From: an uncultured bacterium
GTDB lineage: Bacteria > Bacillota > Clostridia > Lachnospirales > Lachnospiraceae
Length of the DNA: 64,000 nt
Assembly: GCA_947243845.1 (NCBI GenBank)
Contig: CAMXIF010000011.1
Span: 42,312 to 106,311, forward strand
Direction of reading: 5' to 3'
Part shown: in pieces, positions 34,920 through 44,043 of the stretch
Layout of the letters: each line of letters starts with the position of its first letter
How positions within the stretch are numbered: the stretch's first letter is position 1
Translations under genes and position numbers: made by a program
The notes under the pieces: model-generated
What the model was told of the DNA's origin: nothing
What the model saw: only the letters and a program-made list of their open reading frames with translations
Database searches by the model: none

Positions 34920-35660
34920 CTACTTTTCCAGATGATACATCAGCCACGACAGCACTGTAAGCCCCGCCGTCTCTGTTCTGAGAATCCTTCTGCCCAATGT
35001 GACAGGCTCTATCCCGTTAAACAATGCTGTCTGTATCTCGCTCTCCTCAAAGCCACCCTCCGGCCCGATAAAGACCGCGATGCCCTGACCCGGCTGCACT
35101 GCCCCTATCACAGCCCTGGTATGCGCCATATCTTCTGCCAGTTCATAGGGAATCAATCTGACATCCATATCCCTGGCAAGATTCACAGCTTCCTGAAAGG
35201 AAACTGGCATGTGTACTTTAGGGATCACACCCCGCTTGCTCTGCTTGGCCGCGGCCTCTGCAATCCCCTGCCATCTGTTCACCTTCCCTGCCGCCTTTTT
35301 CTCATCCAGCTTCACCACGCAGCGTTTCGCCGCCACCGGGATGATCTCATGCACACCAAGTTCCACGGCTTTCTGGACAATCAATTCCATCTTATCCGCT
35401 TTGGGAAGCGCCTGGAACAGATAAATATCGGCAGGAAGTTCCACCCCTTCCTCCTTGATAAAACGGAGGGTACAAACTACTGTATCCTCCGCAAATTCTT
35501 CTATCCCGCAACGATATTCCCTGCCATCGATCCCATTACTTACGGCAATCTCTTCGCCGGGTTTCATGCGAAGAACGTTTTTGATATGATTCACGTCACT
35601 GCCAGTAATAATAATCCTCTTATCCTGTATTTGTGATGGTTCTACAAAGAACTGATACAT
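34920..35660 (-). CDS. rsmE: 16S rRNA (uracil-1498-N3) methyltransferase RsmE
   Basis: A 246-aa SPOUT methyltransferase with an N-terminal PUA-like domain (MYQFFVEPSQIQ, NHIKNVLRMKPGEEIAV) and the C-terminal knot: QALPKADKMELIVQKAVELG, AVFIGPEGGFEESEI and VTLGRRILRTETAGLTVLSW. Methylates U1498 of 16S rRNA. Located between prmA plus a VanZ-like gene and the desulfurase-thiI pair, close to the common Firmicutes prmA-rsmE-mtaB order. Confidence 0.95.
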   Translation of the reverse strand: MYQFFVEPSQIQDKRIIITGSDVNHIKNVLRMKPGEEIAVSNGIDGREYRCGIEEFAEDTVVCTLRFIKEEGVELPADIYLFQALPKADKMELIVQKAVELGVHEIIPVAAKRCVVKLDEKKAAGKVNRWQGIAEAAAKQSKRGVIPKVHMPVSFQEAVNLARDMDVRLIPYELAEDMAHTRAVIGAVQPGQGIAVFIGPEGGFEESEIQTALFNGIEPVTLGRRILRTETAGLTVLSWLMYHLEK

Positions 35661-35702
35661 GACATCACCCCTGTCCGCATAAATAAATTCCTATATTCTC
35701 CA

Positions 35703-36233
35703 TTACCCTTTCGCCTGACGCTTTTTGCGCCTTCTATCCCTCAATACCACAAACAGCTTACCAAGCAGTATAAAAAAGATAACGCCCAATAAGGCTCCCG
35801 AACTGTCAAGCAGCACATCACTGACACGTCCCGCTCTTCCAGGGACAAACAGCTGATGAAATTCATCGCTGGCAGCATAGACAGCCGTTGCCAGAAACGC
35901 TGTCATTCCCCTGCGAAACAGAGTCATTTCCCATAAGCCGAGCCAGACAAACAGCAGAATTGACATGATTGCAAACTCCGTCATATGAGCGGCCTTTCTG
36001 ACAAAATACTCAATCGTATTGGCAATCTCACGCAGCTGCTCTTCATCCAGATTCCAATGGAAAAAATGCCCTGTGGAACTGACCATTCGATAGCTTAAAC
36101 TCTCACTCACCGCGCTGGATTCTTCCTTCGTCTGCGCCGAAAAGGCAAAAATAACACACATCCAGACAAGTGCCAGAATTCCCGCTGTATATCTCACTAA
36201 CCTCATATTTGTTTTTTCTGTTGTTTTTTTCAT
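35703..36233 (-). CDS. VanZ-like family membrane protein
   Basis: A 176-aa protein with four hydrophobic spans (YTAGILALVWMCVIFAFSA, FAIMSILLFVWLGLWE, TAFLATAVYAASDEFHQ, LLGVIFFILLGKLF). The family signature ASDEFHQLFVPGRAGRVSDVLLDSSG is present. VanZ-like proteins are found near resistance genes and in housekeeping positions; the biochemical role is not established. The start is ATG 36233, with AAAGGGG upstream; an open extension to 36284 is not supported. Inserted between prmA and rsmE on the same strand. Confidence 0.88.
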   Translation of the reverse strand: MKKTTEKTNMRLVRYTAGILALVWMCVIFAFSAQTKEESSAVSESLSYRMVSSTGHFFHWNLDEEQLREIANTIEYFVRKAAHMTEFAIMSILLFVWLGLWEMTLFRRGMTAFLATAVYAASDEFHQLFVPGRAGRVSDVLLDSSGALLGVIFFILLGKLFVVLRDRRRKKRQAKG

Positions 36234-36293
36234 ATCGTCCCCTTTCCACAGCGTTTCGTACGAAGAACCCTGTCGAAAATTCATGCCGTCTTT

Positions 36294-37280
36294 TTATTCC
36301 TTTCGTGCCGTCACTGACACCCATTCACCCTGATAAGTCACTTCGATCACCGTAAGTCCTGCTGCCTCAATGGCCTCCCGCACTTCCTGCTCCTTTGTAT
36401 CAATGATACCGGAAGTGATATAAATCCCGCCTTCTTTCAACTGGTTTACAATCACAGGAGTAAGCGGCACCAGCACATCTGCCAGAATGTTTGCCACTAC
36501 GATGTCATAGCATACATAACCCACATCATCCTGCACATCCTTATCTGTAATGATATTGCCGATCATCATCCGGAAAGACTCCGCCGGAATACCATTGGCT
36601 TCCATATTCTGTGCCACAGCTTCCACTGCACAGGAATCCAGATCTGTTCCCACCGCGTGCCTGGCACCGTACATCAGCGCCAGAATGGCCAGGATGCCGC
36701 TGCCCGTCCCCACATCCAGAAGTTCTGTCTCCTCTGTCAGGAACTTCTTAATCTGGCGGATGCACAGCTGGGTGGTCTCATGCATACCCGTCCCAAAGGC
36801 CGTACCCGGATCGATATGTAATATCTTCTTACTTTTATCCTCTTCTTTCACTTCTTCCCAGGACGGAATCACCAGAAGATCATCAATATAGAACTGATGA
36901 AAATACTGCTTCCAGTTATTGATCCAGTCGATATCTTCCGTCTCCGTCACAGAGATGGCGCCCTCTCCGATTTCCATAAATGTGCGCAAATCCTCAAGTT
37001 CCGCCTCTATCTGTGATACGATCGTATCCTTGTCCGTGGGTACACCGTTCAGTTCCAGACTGCCATCCTCTTTTTCTTCCACAAAGAAACTCAGATAGGC
37101 AATCCCGTCATCCTCCGGCCCGTCCGGCAGGATATCCACAAACATCTGCTCTTTTTCCAGCGCAGTCAGCGGTACCTTATCCTCAATCTGCGCACCTTCC
37201 AGGCCGATGTCATAGAGGGTGCTGATAATCACATCCTCTGCATCTACTGTTGTCTTGATCCTGAACTTCATCCATTTCAT
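36294..37280 (-). CDS. prmA: Ribosomal protein L11 methyltransferase PrmA
   Basis: A 328-aa SAM-dependent methyltransferase that trimethylates ribosomal protein L11. It has an N-terminal substrate-recognition domain (MKWMKFRIKTTVDAEDVI), the linker EEVKEEDKSKKILHIDPGTA with the PGTAFGTGMHETT signature, the SAM motif LLDVGTGSGILAI and the catalytic-site NILADVLVPL. In Bacillus it directly follows dnaJ; here telA-xpaC-yerB and the galactonate locus lie between. Confidence 0.96.
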   Translation of the reverse strand: MKWMKFRIKTTVDAEDVIISTLYDIGLEGAQIEDKVPLTALEKEQMFVDILPDGPEDDGIAYLSFFVEEKEDGSLELNGVPTDKDTIVSQIEAELEDLRTFMEIGEGAISVTETEDIDWINNWKQYFHQFYIDDLLVIPSWEEVKEEDKSKKILHIDPGTAFGTGMHETTQLCIRQIKKFLTEETELLDVGTGSGILAILALMYGARHAVGTDLDSCAVEAVAQNMEANGIPAESFRMMIGNIITDKDVQDDVGYVCYDIVVANILADVLVPLTPVIVNQLKEGGIYITSGIIDTKEQEVREAIEAAGLTVIEVTYQGEWVSVTARKE

Positions 37281-37317
37281 GGAATCACCTTTACTTTCTA
37301 CAGTTTCTTCTTATCAT

Positions 37318-38460
37318 CTAGCGCCTGCTGATCTCCAACAGCTTATCTTTCAATTCATTCTCCATGGCCTTCATCTCCGCCTCTGCGACTCTTCTCTTCT
37401 CCCGGCCCTCCGTCTGAATCTTCATCACTTCATCCAGGGTGGAAATCAGGCTGGCATTGGTATTCTTCAAGGTCTCCATATCAATAATGCCGCGCTCCGA
37501 TTCCTTCGCACTCTCCACCGTAGCCATCTTCAAGGTCTCTGCATTCCTCTTAAGCAGTTCGTTGGTCATGTCTGACACTTCCCTCTGTGCTCGTGCCGCC
37601 TGCTCTGCGTGACTCACACCCAGCGCCAGTACCATCTGACTTTTCCACAAAGGAATGGTATTGACAATCGTGGACTGTATCTTCTCCACCATCATAGTAT
37701 CACTGCTCTGCACCAACCTGATCTGCGGCGCCGTCTGGATAGACACCATTCTGGTCAGTTCCAGATCGTGTAATTTCTTCTCAAATCTATCGCATAACGC
37801 CTCTAAATCCCTGGCCTCCTGTGCATCCTCCGCAAGACCGCTTCTCTGTGCTTTATCAACCAGCTGCGGCAGTTCCGTCTCTCTCGTCTCCTGCAGCTTT
37901 TTCTTGCCTGCCAGGATATACATGGTAAGTTCCTTAAAATATGTCAGATTCAGGTCATACATTTTGTCCAAAATAGAAATGTCCTTCAAAAGCTGTACCT
38001 GATGTCCTTCCAAAGCCTCACAGATTTTGTTCACATTGGTCTCTGCCTTACTGTACTTCGCCCTCATGTTCTCCAGTTTATTCGCAGACTTTTTGAAGAT
38101 GCCCAGAAACCCCTTTTCGTCTTCCTCAAAATCCCGAAGCTGTGCTACCACGCCGGACAGCATCTCTCCCACTTCCCCCAGATCCTTGGTCTTAACATTC
38201 TCCAGGGCATCTCCTGAAAAATCCGCCATTTTCTTCTGGGTTCCCACACCATACTGTAAAATAGCTGTGGAATTGTGCAAGTCTATCTGTTTGCTGAACT
38301 CCTCCACCTGCCGCTTCTCTTCTTCACTCAGAATCGTATCATCCAGCGTCTCCTGCAGTTCTTTCGCCTCTTCCACTTCCACTAACGGCTGCTTTTCCTC
38401 CATCACTTCCCCGAACACCAAGGTCGGTACTCCTGTTCCCTTCAAATCCACTTCGCTCAT
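37318..38460 (-). CDS. Toxic anion resistance protein, TelA/YaaN family
   Basis: A 380-aa, largely coiled-coil protein of the TelA/KlaA family. Segments such as FLGIFKKSANKLENMRAKY, SILDKMYDLNLTYFKELTMY and LVQSSDTMMVEKIQSTIVNT are characteristic, as is the PLWKSQMVLALG motif. Members are linked to tellurite, bacteriocin or envelope stress resistance, but the mechanism is unknown. Usually paired with XpaC, and that gene lies directly upstream here. The start is ATG 38460 (protein MSEVDLKG), with GGAG 6 nt upstream; the open frame to 38541 overlaps the xpaC end and is rejected. Confidence 0.9.
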   Translation of the reverse strand: MSEVDLKGTGVPTLVFGEVMEEKQPLVEVEEAKELQETLDDTILSEEEKRQVEEFSKQIDLHNSTAILQYGVGTQKKMADFSGDALENVKTKDLGEVGEMLSGVVAQLRDFEEDEKGFLGIFKKSANKLENMRAKYSKAETNVNKICEALEGHQVQLLKDISILDKMYDLNLTYFKELTMYILAGKKKLQETRETELPQLVDKAQRSGLAEDAQEARDLEALCDRFEKKLHDLELTRMVSIQTAPQIRLVQSSDTMMVEKIQSTIVNTIPLWKSQMVLALGVSHAEQAARAQREVSDMTNELLKRNAETLKMATVESAKESERGIIDMETLKNTNASLISTLDEVMKIQTEGREKRRVAEAEMKAMENELKDKLLEISRR

Positions 38461-38530
38461 AGTAATCTCCATTCCCCCGCACTGAAGCGGCAATTCTGTC
38501 CCGCTGTTATTCAGCCCTCCGGCACATCCC

Positions 38531-39802
38531 TTAAGTTTCAAAATCTTTCTCTAAATATCCGTCCTGTTTTAACATGGTATGTAACACCGAGATATCCGAC
38601 TGGATATCCCAGGCTTTATCACGAAACAACTCGTCCAAAAATTTCTCAAAGGCCTCATTGATATTATCCACCGCTGTCTCAATCTCCCGTTTTGTCTGCG
38701 CGACATTGGAAACATCAATCTGCTGCCTGTCCAGGTCGCGATAAGCTTCCAAAAGCTTCTTCGTAGTGGGCAGATAAAAACTTAACATCTTACGAAGTTC
38801 CGGCGCCAGCTGCGGTTCCTTTTCCACCTGAGCAAAAATCCTCGTAACCAGCATTTCCAAACGGTCAAGCTTGTCCGACATCTCTTCTCCCGGAATCTCT
38901 TCATTACACTGGCGAATCAGACGGACATATCCCCGTCCTTCCTCAATGACGCTCTCCGCCTCGCTCCTCTGCGCCTTATATTCCGTATTTTCAGTCCCGG
39001 ATTTTAGATCCGCCTGCTTCTCGTTCTGCAGGGTTTCCTCATAATGCTTTTGTGTCTGCTTGTACTGCTCGTACATTTCGTTGCTGGCAATCAGACAGGT
39101 CTCTTTCTGATCCAGATGCGCCTGTTTGAACATTCCCAGCCGCATCATCTTCTTCAGGTCTCGGCGGATATATCTCTCGCTCCTGCCGGTTCTGGATGCC
39201 ATATCCTGAATGGAACAGTACAGCTTTTCTTTTACCATATCCACATACATCCGGTACCGGTTCGTCCTGCCCTTAAGACGTGAACCATAACAGCCCACCA
39301 GAAATCCCAGAAGAAAAATCAAACCCGACATCACCAAAGGCGCCATAGAACCGCCGTACATCAACTGGCTGAGCAGATGACCTGCCAGCACCAGAGCAAA
39401 AATCCCCATGGAGCTGTAGCCCACCGCCATACATACAATCCCCAGGACTTCTCCCTTGGGATGTCTGTCAAACAGTCTGGCGTCCGGGCGGATATTGGGC
39501 TTGCGGTGCTTGGATTTCTTCCCGGAAGAAACATCGTTTCTGCCTGCCCCCATTGAGACAATATTGTTATTGACATCATTGACGGCACGATTGACTGCAC
39601 CGCCCACAGATTCCACAGTACGGTTTAAACTATCTCCCATACTGCCGACAGTGCGGTTCAGATTATCACTCATGTCCCCTACAGCACGGTTTACCGTATC
39701 GCCTATCGACTTTCCAAGATTGGCAAAATCACTGGTCTCTACGGCCCGCTGTACCTGATCCCGTATATCCTCTCCTACCCGATACCACTCATTCCTGTCC
39801 AT
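38531..39802 (-). CDS. XpaC-like protein (5-bromo-4-chloroindolyl phosphate hydrolysis family)
   Basis: A 423-aa protein with three parts. Residues 33-76 form four consecutive 11-residue repeats with pattern xGDxVNRxVGx, predicting an amphipathic helix. Next come two hydrophobic spans (VLGIVCMAVGYSSMGIFALV and APLVMSGLIFLLGFLVG), then a winged-helix-like segment (MASRTGRSERYIRRDLKKMM) and a C-terminal XpaC helical domain (FYLPTTKKLLEAYRDLD). The pair with TelA mirrors Bacillus xpaC-yaaN. The start is ATG 39802 (protein MDRNEWYRV), overlapping the end of the preceding gene by 14 nt; the frame is open further upstream to 39925 but inside that gene. Confidence 0.88.
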   Translation of the reverse strand: MDRNEWYRVGEDIRDQVQRAVETSDFANLGKSIGDTVNRAVGDMSDNLNRTVGSMGDSLNRTVESVGGAVNRAVNDVNNNIVSMGAGRNDVSSGKKSKHRKPNIRPDARLFDRHPKGEVLGIVCMAVGYSSMGIFALVLAGHLLSQLMYGGSMAPLVMSGLIFLLGFLVGCYGSRLKGRTNRYRMYVDMVKEKLYCSIQDMASRTGRSERYIRRDLKKMMRLGMFKQAHLDQKETCLIASNEMYEQYKQTQKHYEETLQNEKQADLKSGTENTEYKAQRSEAESVIEEGRGYVRLIRQCNEEIPGEEMSDKLDRLEMLVTRIFAQVEKEPQLAPELRKMLSFYLPTTKKLLEAYRDLDRQQIDVSNVAQTKREIETAVDNINEAFEKFLDELFRDKAWDIQSDISVLHTMLKQDGYLEKDFET

Positions 39803-41000
39803 ATTCCACGAACTTCCTATACTCATCATCATCCCAGATATTACAGATCCAGGTCTTTCCCTGATTGAAGATGACCTCTTCGCCGGACGCATCATAGAAC
39901 TTGGGTGGCGTGAAATCACCGTCATAACGCTCCCATTTACCCTTGATCACCTTACCATTGGTAAAGACAATCGACTCGCCTTCTCCATGCACATCAAAAG
40001 CAAGATAGTCATGATCATCCCTGACCTCGCCATGGCAGTACATGAACACCACATTGCTGAACGTAAGCTGCTTACCGTCCAGTTCGTCAATCTGCTCCTT
40101 GCCGTCCTGATAACGGTAGTACAGATGATCGTCTTCATGGTATTCAAAATACGGATGATACTGACCATAACCGCTGCCATTGGATCCTTCTTTACCGCCC
40201 GGATAGATCATGTTCGCCGACTCGTTATCCGCGTACTCCGCTCTTACGCCATCCGCTGCAAACAAAAACGGCGGCACATATTTATCATCATAATTCCAGT
40301 CATAATCCAGACGCTCCACCGCATCAAACAGACCGTCTATCATCAGATAACCGGTAAATTCCAGGGCATATCCGTCTCCCCTGCTCACTCTGCCGAACGC
40401 CTCGTCCGCCGGGTTATGGATACCCGTCACTGCCGCACTGACATTATAATACTCCGGCCGGTTGATCAATTCTTCCACATAAGGTACGGCCAGTCCCCAG
40501 TTACAGTAGATTGCCTCATACCCCATGGCCATATATACATAATAATCGCGGCTGCTCCTGACAGGTCCTACCCTATCCAGATCATCAAAATCTTCTATCA
40601 CCGCCATCAGACGGGTGATACGTCCTTCCACCGGCGCCTCATAGATAATACCAGCTCTGGAAAGGCCGTATTGCGGCATTGCCGGTCTGTTATTGGGAAT
40701 CATCACGGCAATGGGCCGTCTTGTCGCTTTGGATTCGCTGATCCACTGGCCGGTCAGGTAACTTTGCATCTCGCCGTTTACCACTTCCCGTTCACCAATG
40801 ACAGTCTGGTCACCCTGCGTTGTTTCCTCTTCCTGTGGCTCCTGCGTATCTTCCCCGCTTTCCTCCGGAATCACCTGCTCAATCTCCGGCTCCGGTATTG
40901 GTTCATCACCGACACCGCATCCAATCATACATACGAAAATCAATAATAGGGCAGCTGTTATTCTCACAGTCTTTTTTATTGTCATTTTTTCCCGAAACAT
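39789..41000 (-). CDS. DUF3048 lipoprotein (YerB-like)
   Basis: A 403-aa predicted lipoprotein: signal MFREKMTIKKTVRITAALL ending with Cys28 (MIGC), a Glu/Pro/Gln-rich linker, then the two DUF3048 domains. Typical stretches are RRPIAVMIPNNRPAMPQYGL, AGIIYEAPVEGRITRLMAV, RVGPVRSSRDYYVYMAMGY and the late KGKWERYDGDFTPPKFYD. Bacillus YerB has no firmly established function. GAGG lies 5 nt before ATG 41000. First gene of the yerB-xpaC-telA operon. Confidence 0.9.
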   Translation of the reverse strand: MFREKMTIKKTVRITAALLLIFVCMIGCGVGDEPIPEPEIEQVIPEESGEDTQEPQEEETTQGDQTVIGEREVVNGEMQSYLTGQWISESKATRRPIAVMIPNNRPAMPQYGLSRAGIIYEAPVEGRITRLMAVIEDFDDLDRVGPVRSSRDYYVYMAMGYEAIYCNWGLAVPYVEELINRPEYYNVSAAVTGIHNPADEAFGRVSRGDGYALEFTGYLMIDGLFDAVERLDYDWNYDDKYVPPFLFAADGVRAEYADNESANMIYPGGKEGSNGSGYGQYHPYFEYHEDDHLYYRYQDGKEQIDELDGKQLTFSNVVFMYCHGEVRDDHDYLAFDVHGEGESIVFTNGKVIKGKWERYDGDFTPPKFYDASGEEVIFNQGKTWICNIWDDDEYRKFVEYGQE

Positions 41001-41054
41001 ATTAACCTCTTTTCCACGTTTCTTTTTGTTTATCTGGTAATCCTAAACGTTTTT

Positions 41055-41083
41055 ATTATACCCGAAAATAGAATTACTGTACA
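41055..41083 (-). promoter_or_regulatory. Promoter of yerB-xpaC-telA
   Basis: On the minus strand TGTACA (41078-41083) and TATAAT (41055-41060) with a 17-nt spacer, about 50 nt before the yerB start. Confidence 0.65.
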
Positions 41084-41142
41084 CTCGGAATTTCAAAATT
41101 AAGAAAATTGTAACGGTAACAAATTTTTACATAAATACAAAA

Positions 41143-41185
41143 ATTCCCACAAAGTGTAAGGAAACCCCTTACTCCCTGTGGGAAT
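41143..41185 (-). terminator. Terminator of the galactonate operon
   Basis: ATTCCCACA (41143-41151) pairs with TGTGGGAAT (41177-41185), with an inner GTAAGG/CCTTAC stem. On the minus strand the hairpin is followed by TTTT after the stem's own T residues. It lies 29 nt past the dgoD stop. Confidence 0.85.
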
Positions 41186-41213
41186 GTTCTTGCATTTTCT
41201 TTCTGCTCACCTC

Positions 41214-42362
41214 TTACCACTCGGCAATAGAATTATCTCCGTGCCTCCATACCGGATTCTTCCAGTGATGGGGTGTACAGTTCTCTTCCAAAACCAATTC
41301 TTTATTAATCTCAAAACCCAGACCGGGACGCTTCGGAAGCTGGACATAGCCATTCTCAAATACAAAATCCTCCGGATTTTTGACATAATCGAGTACGCTC
41401 TTACCGACATTATAATGAATACCCATACTCTGCTCCTGAATTGCGGCATTATGACAGGTAGCATCCACCTGCAGGCAGGCGCACAAGGCAATCGGCCCCA
41501 GGGGACAATGCGGCGCCAGCGCAATATCATGTGCCTCCGCCATAGACGCAATCTTCTTGACTTCTGTAATGCCGCCGGCATGAGAAAGATCCGGTTGAAT
41601 GATGTCCACACCTCCAGATGCAAATAGACGTTTAAAATCCCATCTTGAGAAAAGACGCTCACCGGTGGCAATGGGAATATTACAACAGGATGCGATCTCC
41701 CGGAAGGCCTCCATATTTTCGCACAGAACCGGTTCCTCAATAAACATGGGATCAAATTCTTCCAGTTTTTTCGCAAGTATCTTAGCCATGGGACGATGCA
41801 CTCTGCCATGAAAGTCTATTGCAATCCCAAAGTACTTACCGACAGCCTCGCGGATGGAGGCAACTCTTTCAAGGACAGCATCAACTTTGTCGTAGGTGTC
41901 AATATATTGCAATTCCTCTGTTGCATTCATTTTAACAGCCTGAAATCCGGCGTTCTTCCGCTCTTTCGCGGCATTCGCCACGTCATCCGGGCGGTCTCCC
42001 CCAATCCAGGAATAGACTTTCATCCTGTCACGGCAGCTCCCGCCCATTAAATCATAGACCGGCGCATGATAATATTTTCCCTTAATATCCCAAAGAGCCT
42101 GGTCGATACCGGAAATGGCGCTCATCAGAATGGGCCCGCCCCGGTAGAAAGCGGCACGATACAAGAGATTCCATAAATCCTCTATATGTCCGGGATTCTT
42201 TCCAATCAAATATTCCGTCATTTCCTCTACACAGGCTTTTACTGTGGAAGCCTTACCTTCGATTACGGCCTCTCCCCAACCAGTAATGCCTTCATCTGTC
42301 TCTATTTCTACAAAACACCAGCGAGGACGGACTAAATAAGTGTTGATCGCATTAATTTTCAT
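41214..42362 (-). CDS. dgoD: D-galactonate dehydratase DgoD
   Basis: Enolase-superfamily enzyme (382 aa) that dehydrates D-galactonate to 2-keto-3-deoxygalactonate. The N-terminal capping domain opens MKINAINTYLVRPRWCFVEI. Metal ligands are visible in AIDFHGRVHRP (Asp), FIEEPV (Glu) and IATGERL (Glu), and the catalytic His in LAPHCPLGPIAL. The pattern with FHGR is that of the mandelate-racemase/galactonate dehydratase group. Other acid-sugar dehydratases are possible, but the adjoining aldolase and kinase support galactonate. It overlaps the aldolase gene by 4 nt. Confidence 0.92.
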   Translation of the reverse strand: MKINAINTYLVRPRWCFVEIETDEGITGWGEAVIEGKASTVKACVEEMTEYLIGKNPGHIEDLWNLLYRAAFYRGGPILMSAISGIDQALWDIKGKYYHAPVYDLMGGSCRDRMKVYSWIGGDRPDDVANAAKERKNAGFQAVKMNATEELQYIDTYDKVDAVLERVASIREAVGKYFGIAIDFHGRVHRPMAKILAKKLEEFDPMFIEEPVLCENMEAFREIASCCNIPIATGERLFSRWDFKRLFASGGVDIIQPDLSHAGGITEVKKIASMAEAHDIALAPHCPLGPIALCACLQVDATCHNAAIQEQSMGIHYNVGKSVLDYVKNPEDFVFENGYVQLPKRPGLGFEINKELVLEENCTPHHWKNPVWRHGDNSIAEW

Positions 42363-42991
42363 AGTAGATTATCCTTTCGCAAATCATTTAGAAATTTTTG
42401 TATGTTTCGAATAATTCCATCCCAATCCTTCCGGCAAAAATCTTCGGCATCTACCAGTGAGCCGCCAATCCCCACGCCAACGAAACCGGACTTTAAATAC
42501 TCTGCCGTATTCGCCGGAGAAATCCCGCCTACAGCCACATACTCTGTCTGTGGGAAAGGACCCTGCAATGCCTTTATAAAACCCGGCTGATGACTGGATG
42601 CCGGAAACAGCTTCAATGTACGGAACCCATATTCCAGACAGACGCTGACATCCGTGGGACTGAAAACACCAGGCAGGAGTTTCAGTTCATGCTCTGCACA
42701 ATAGGAAAGGACTTCCGGATTGGTAGACGGTGACAGCAAAAAATCCGCTCCCACATCCACCGCCGTGCGGACATCATTGACAGTGAGCACGGTACCCGCA
42801 CCAATATAAGCGTCAGTAGGCATATGCGCCCTGACCTTCTCCACCTGTGCAGGCGCATTGCTGCTGCTGAAAGAAATTTCGAAAGCGCGCAGGCCGCCCG
42901 CATATAAACTGTCCATATAATTAATGAGTTTGTCGTCTGGTATATCTCGTAAAATGGCTATAACAGGTTGTTCTTTGATAAGTTTGTCCAT
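42359..42991 (-). CDS. dgoA: 2-dehydro-3-deoxy-6-phosphogalactonate/gluconate aldolase
   Basis: A class I aldolase of about 210 aa that cleaves 2-keto-3-deoxy-6-phosphogalactonate to pyruvate and glyceraldehyde 3-phosphate. The catalytic elements are AFEISFSS (Glu), GAGTVLTVNDV, and the Schiff-base Lys in TLKLFPASS, with the VAVGGI phosphate loop. The start is set at ATG 42991 (MDKLIKEQPVIAILRDI); ATG 43000 is an alternative because AAAGGA lies very close to it. Encoded between the kinase and the dehydratase. Confidence 0.9.
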   Translation of the reverse strand: MDKLIKEQPVIAILRDIPDDKLINYMDSLYAGGLRAFEISFSSSNAPAQVEKVRAHMPTDAYIGAGTVLTVNDVRTAVDVGADFLLSPSTNPEVLSYCAEHELKLLPGVFSPTDVSVCLEYGFRTLKLFPASSHQPGFIKALQGPFPQTEYVAVGGISPANTAEYLKSGFVGVGIGGSLVDAEDFCRKDWDGIIRNIQKFLNDLRKDNLL

Positions 42992-43069
42992 TTGGATCAT
43001 TCCTTTCCCAACTTGCAAATTTATCTCTGCAAGCACAAATCAGCATATATAAAATTTATGTTTACTCTC

Positions 43070-44020
43070 CTAGCGACAGACCGGCGTAATATGCTGCAAT
43101 GTATATTCCAATTCTGCCTTTGTCAACAGTCCTTCTGTATCTCCATAGGTCTCCGTGGCACGTGCGCCGCAGAAGGCGCCCAGCACACCGCTGTCCACAA
43201 AGGATTTTCCTTCCAATATACCGGTAAGAAAACCAGCATTAAAAGCATCTCCCGCTCCTATCGGATCGATGCAGACACAATCCGCAGGCGAAATTTGATG
43301 GACACCCTTTCTGTCACAGATGAAAGCGCCGCGGCTTCCGTCCTTTAGGGCAAGACATTTCAAATGACCGGAAGTAAACGCCCGATCCGCAATGAACTCA
43401 ATATCATCAGTTTGGTATAAAATCTTACATTCGTCTAATCCGGCAAGAAGATAGGATGCGCGGGAAATACAATCCAGTATCAATGGGGTGTAATCTTCAT
43501 TCTTCCACAGTTTCAATCGGATATTGGGATCAAAACTGACAGCGCAGTCATGCGCCGCAGCAATCTCCATGGCATGAAACACCATCTGTCTGCAAGATTC
43601 GCTGAGAATGGGTGTTATCCCTGTAAAATGGAGAATTTTCGCCTTTGCTATTTCCTGTTCCGGAATATCTTCACAAGACATATGGGAAGCAGCGGAATCC
43701 GCACGATAATAATAGACGGTTGTCTCTGCATGAAGCTTGGGCTCCTTGAACATAATACCAGTAGGATGTCCTGCATCCCTGATAATCAGTGAAGTGTCAA
43801 CACCCTCTGCACGTATCGCGCGAAGCACAAACTGTCCGAGACTGTCTGTTCCGACACGCGAAATAAAAGCTGCGGAATGTCCCATGCGACACAGACCAAT
43901 CGCCGTATTGCTCTCCGCACCGGCAATCCTCATATTAAGCGCCGGGCCATAAGCTAAGCTGGTATGTTCCGGCGGAGTAAAAGACACCATAGTCTCTCCC
44001 AGGGTGATAATCTCAGCCAA
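43070..44020 (-). CDS. kdgK: PfkB-family 2-dehydro-3-deoxygluconate/galactonate kinase
   Basis: A 316-aa sugar kinase that phosphorylates the keto-deoxy acid made by DgoD. The PfkB N-terminal region (GETMVSFTPP, then GAESNTAIGLCRMG and SRVGTDSLGQFV) and the C-terminal anion-hole/catalytic motif DPIGAGDAFNAGF are present. The start is TTG 44020, which lies 8 nt after AGGAGG; the upstream GTG at 44029 falls inside that site. Enterobacterial DgoK belongs to a different kinase family, so this is a PfkB-type replacement. It is 23 nt after the IclR gene. Confidence 0.9.
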   Translation of the reverse strand: MAEIITLGETMVSFTPPEHTSLAYGPALNMRIAGAESNTAIGLCRMGHSAAFISRVGTDSLGQFVLRAIRAEGVDTSLIIRDAGHPTGIMFKEPKLHAETTVYYYRADSAASHMSCEDIPEQEIAKAKILHFTGITPILSESCRQMVFHAMEIAAAHDCAVSFDPNIRLKLWKNEDYTPLILDCISRASYLLAGLDECKILYQTDDIEFIADRAFTSGHLKCLALKDGSRGAFICDRKGVHQISPADCVCIDPIGAGDAFNAGFLTGILEGKSFVDSGVLGAFCGARATETYGDTEGLLTKAELEYTLQHITPVCR

Positions 44021-44043
44021 ATAAATCACCTCCTTCCGATCAT

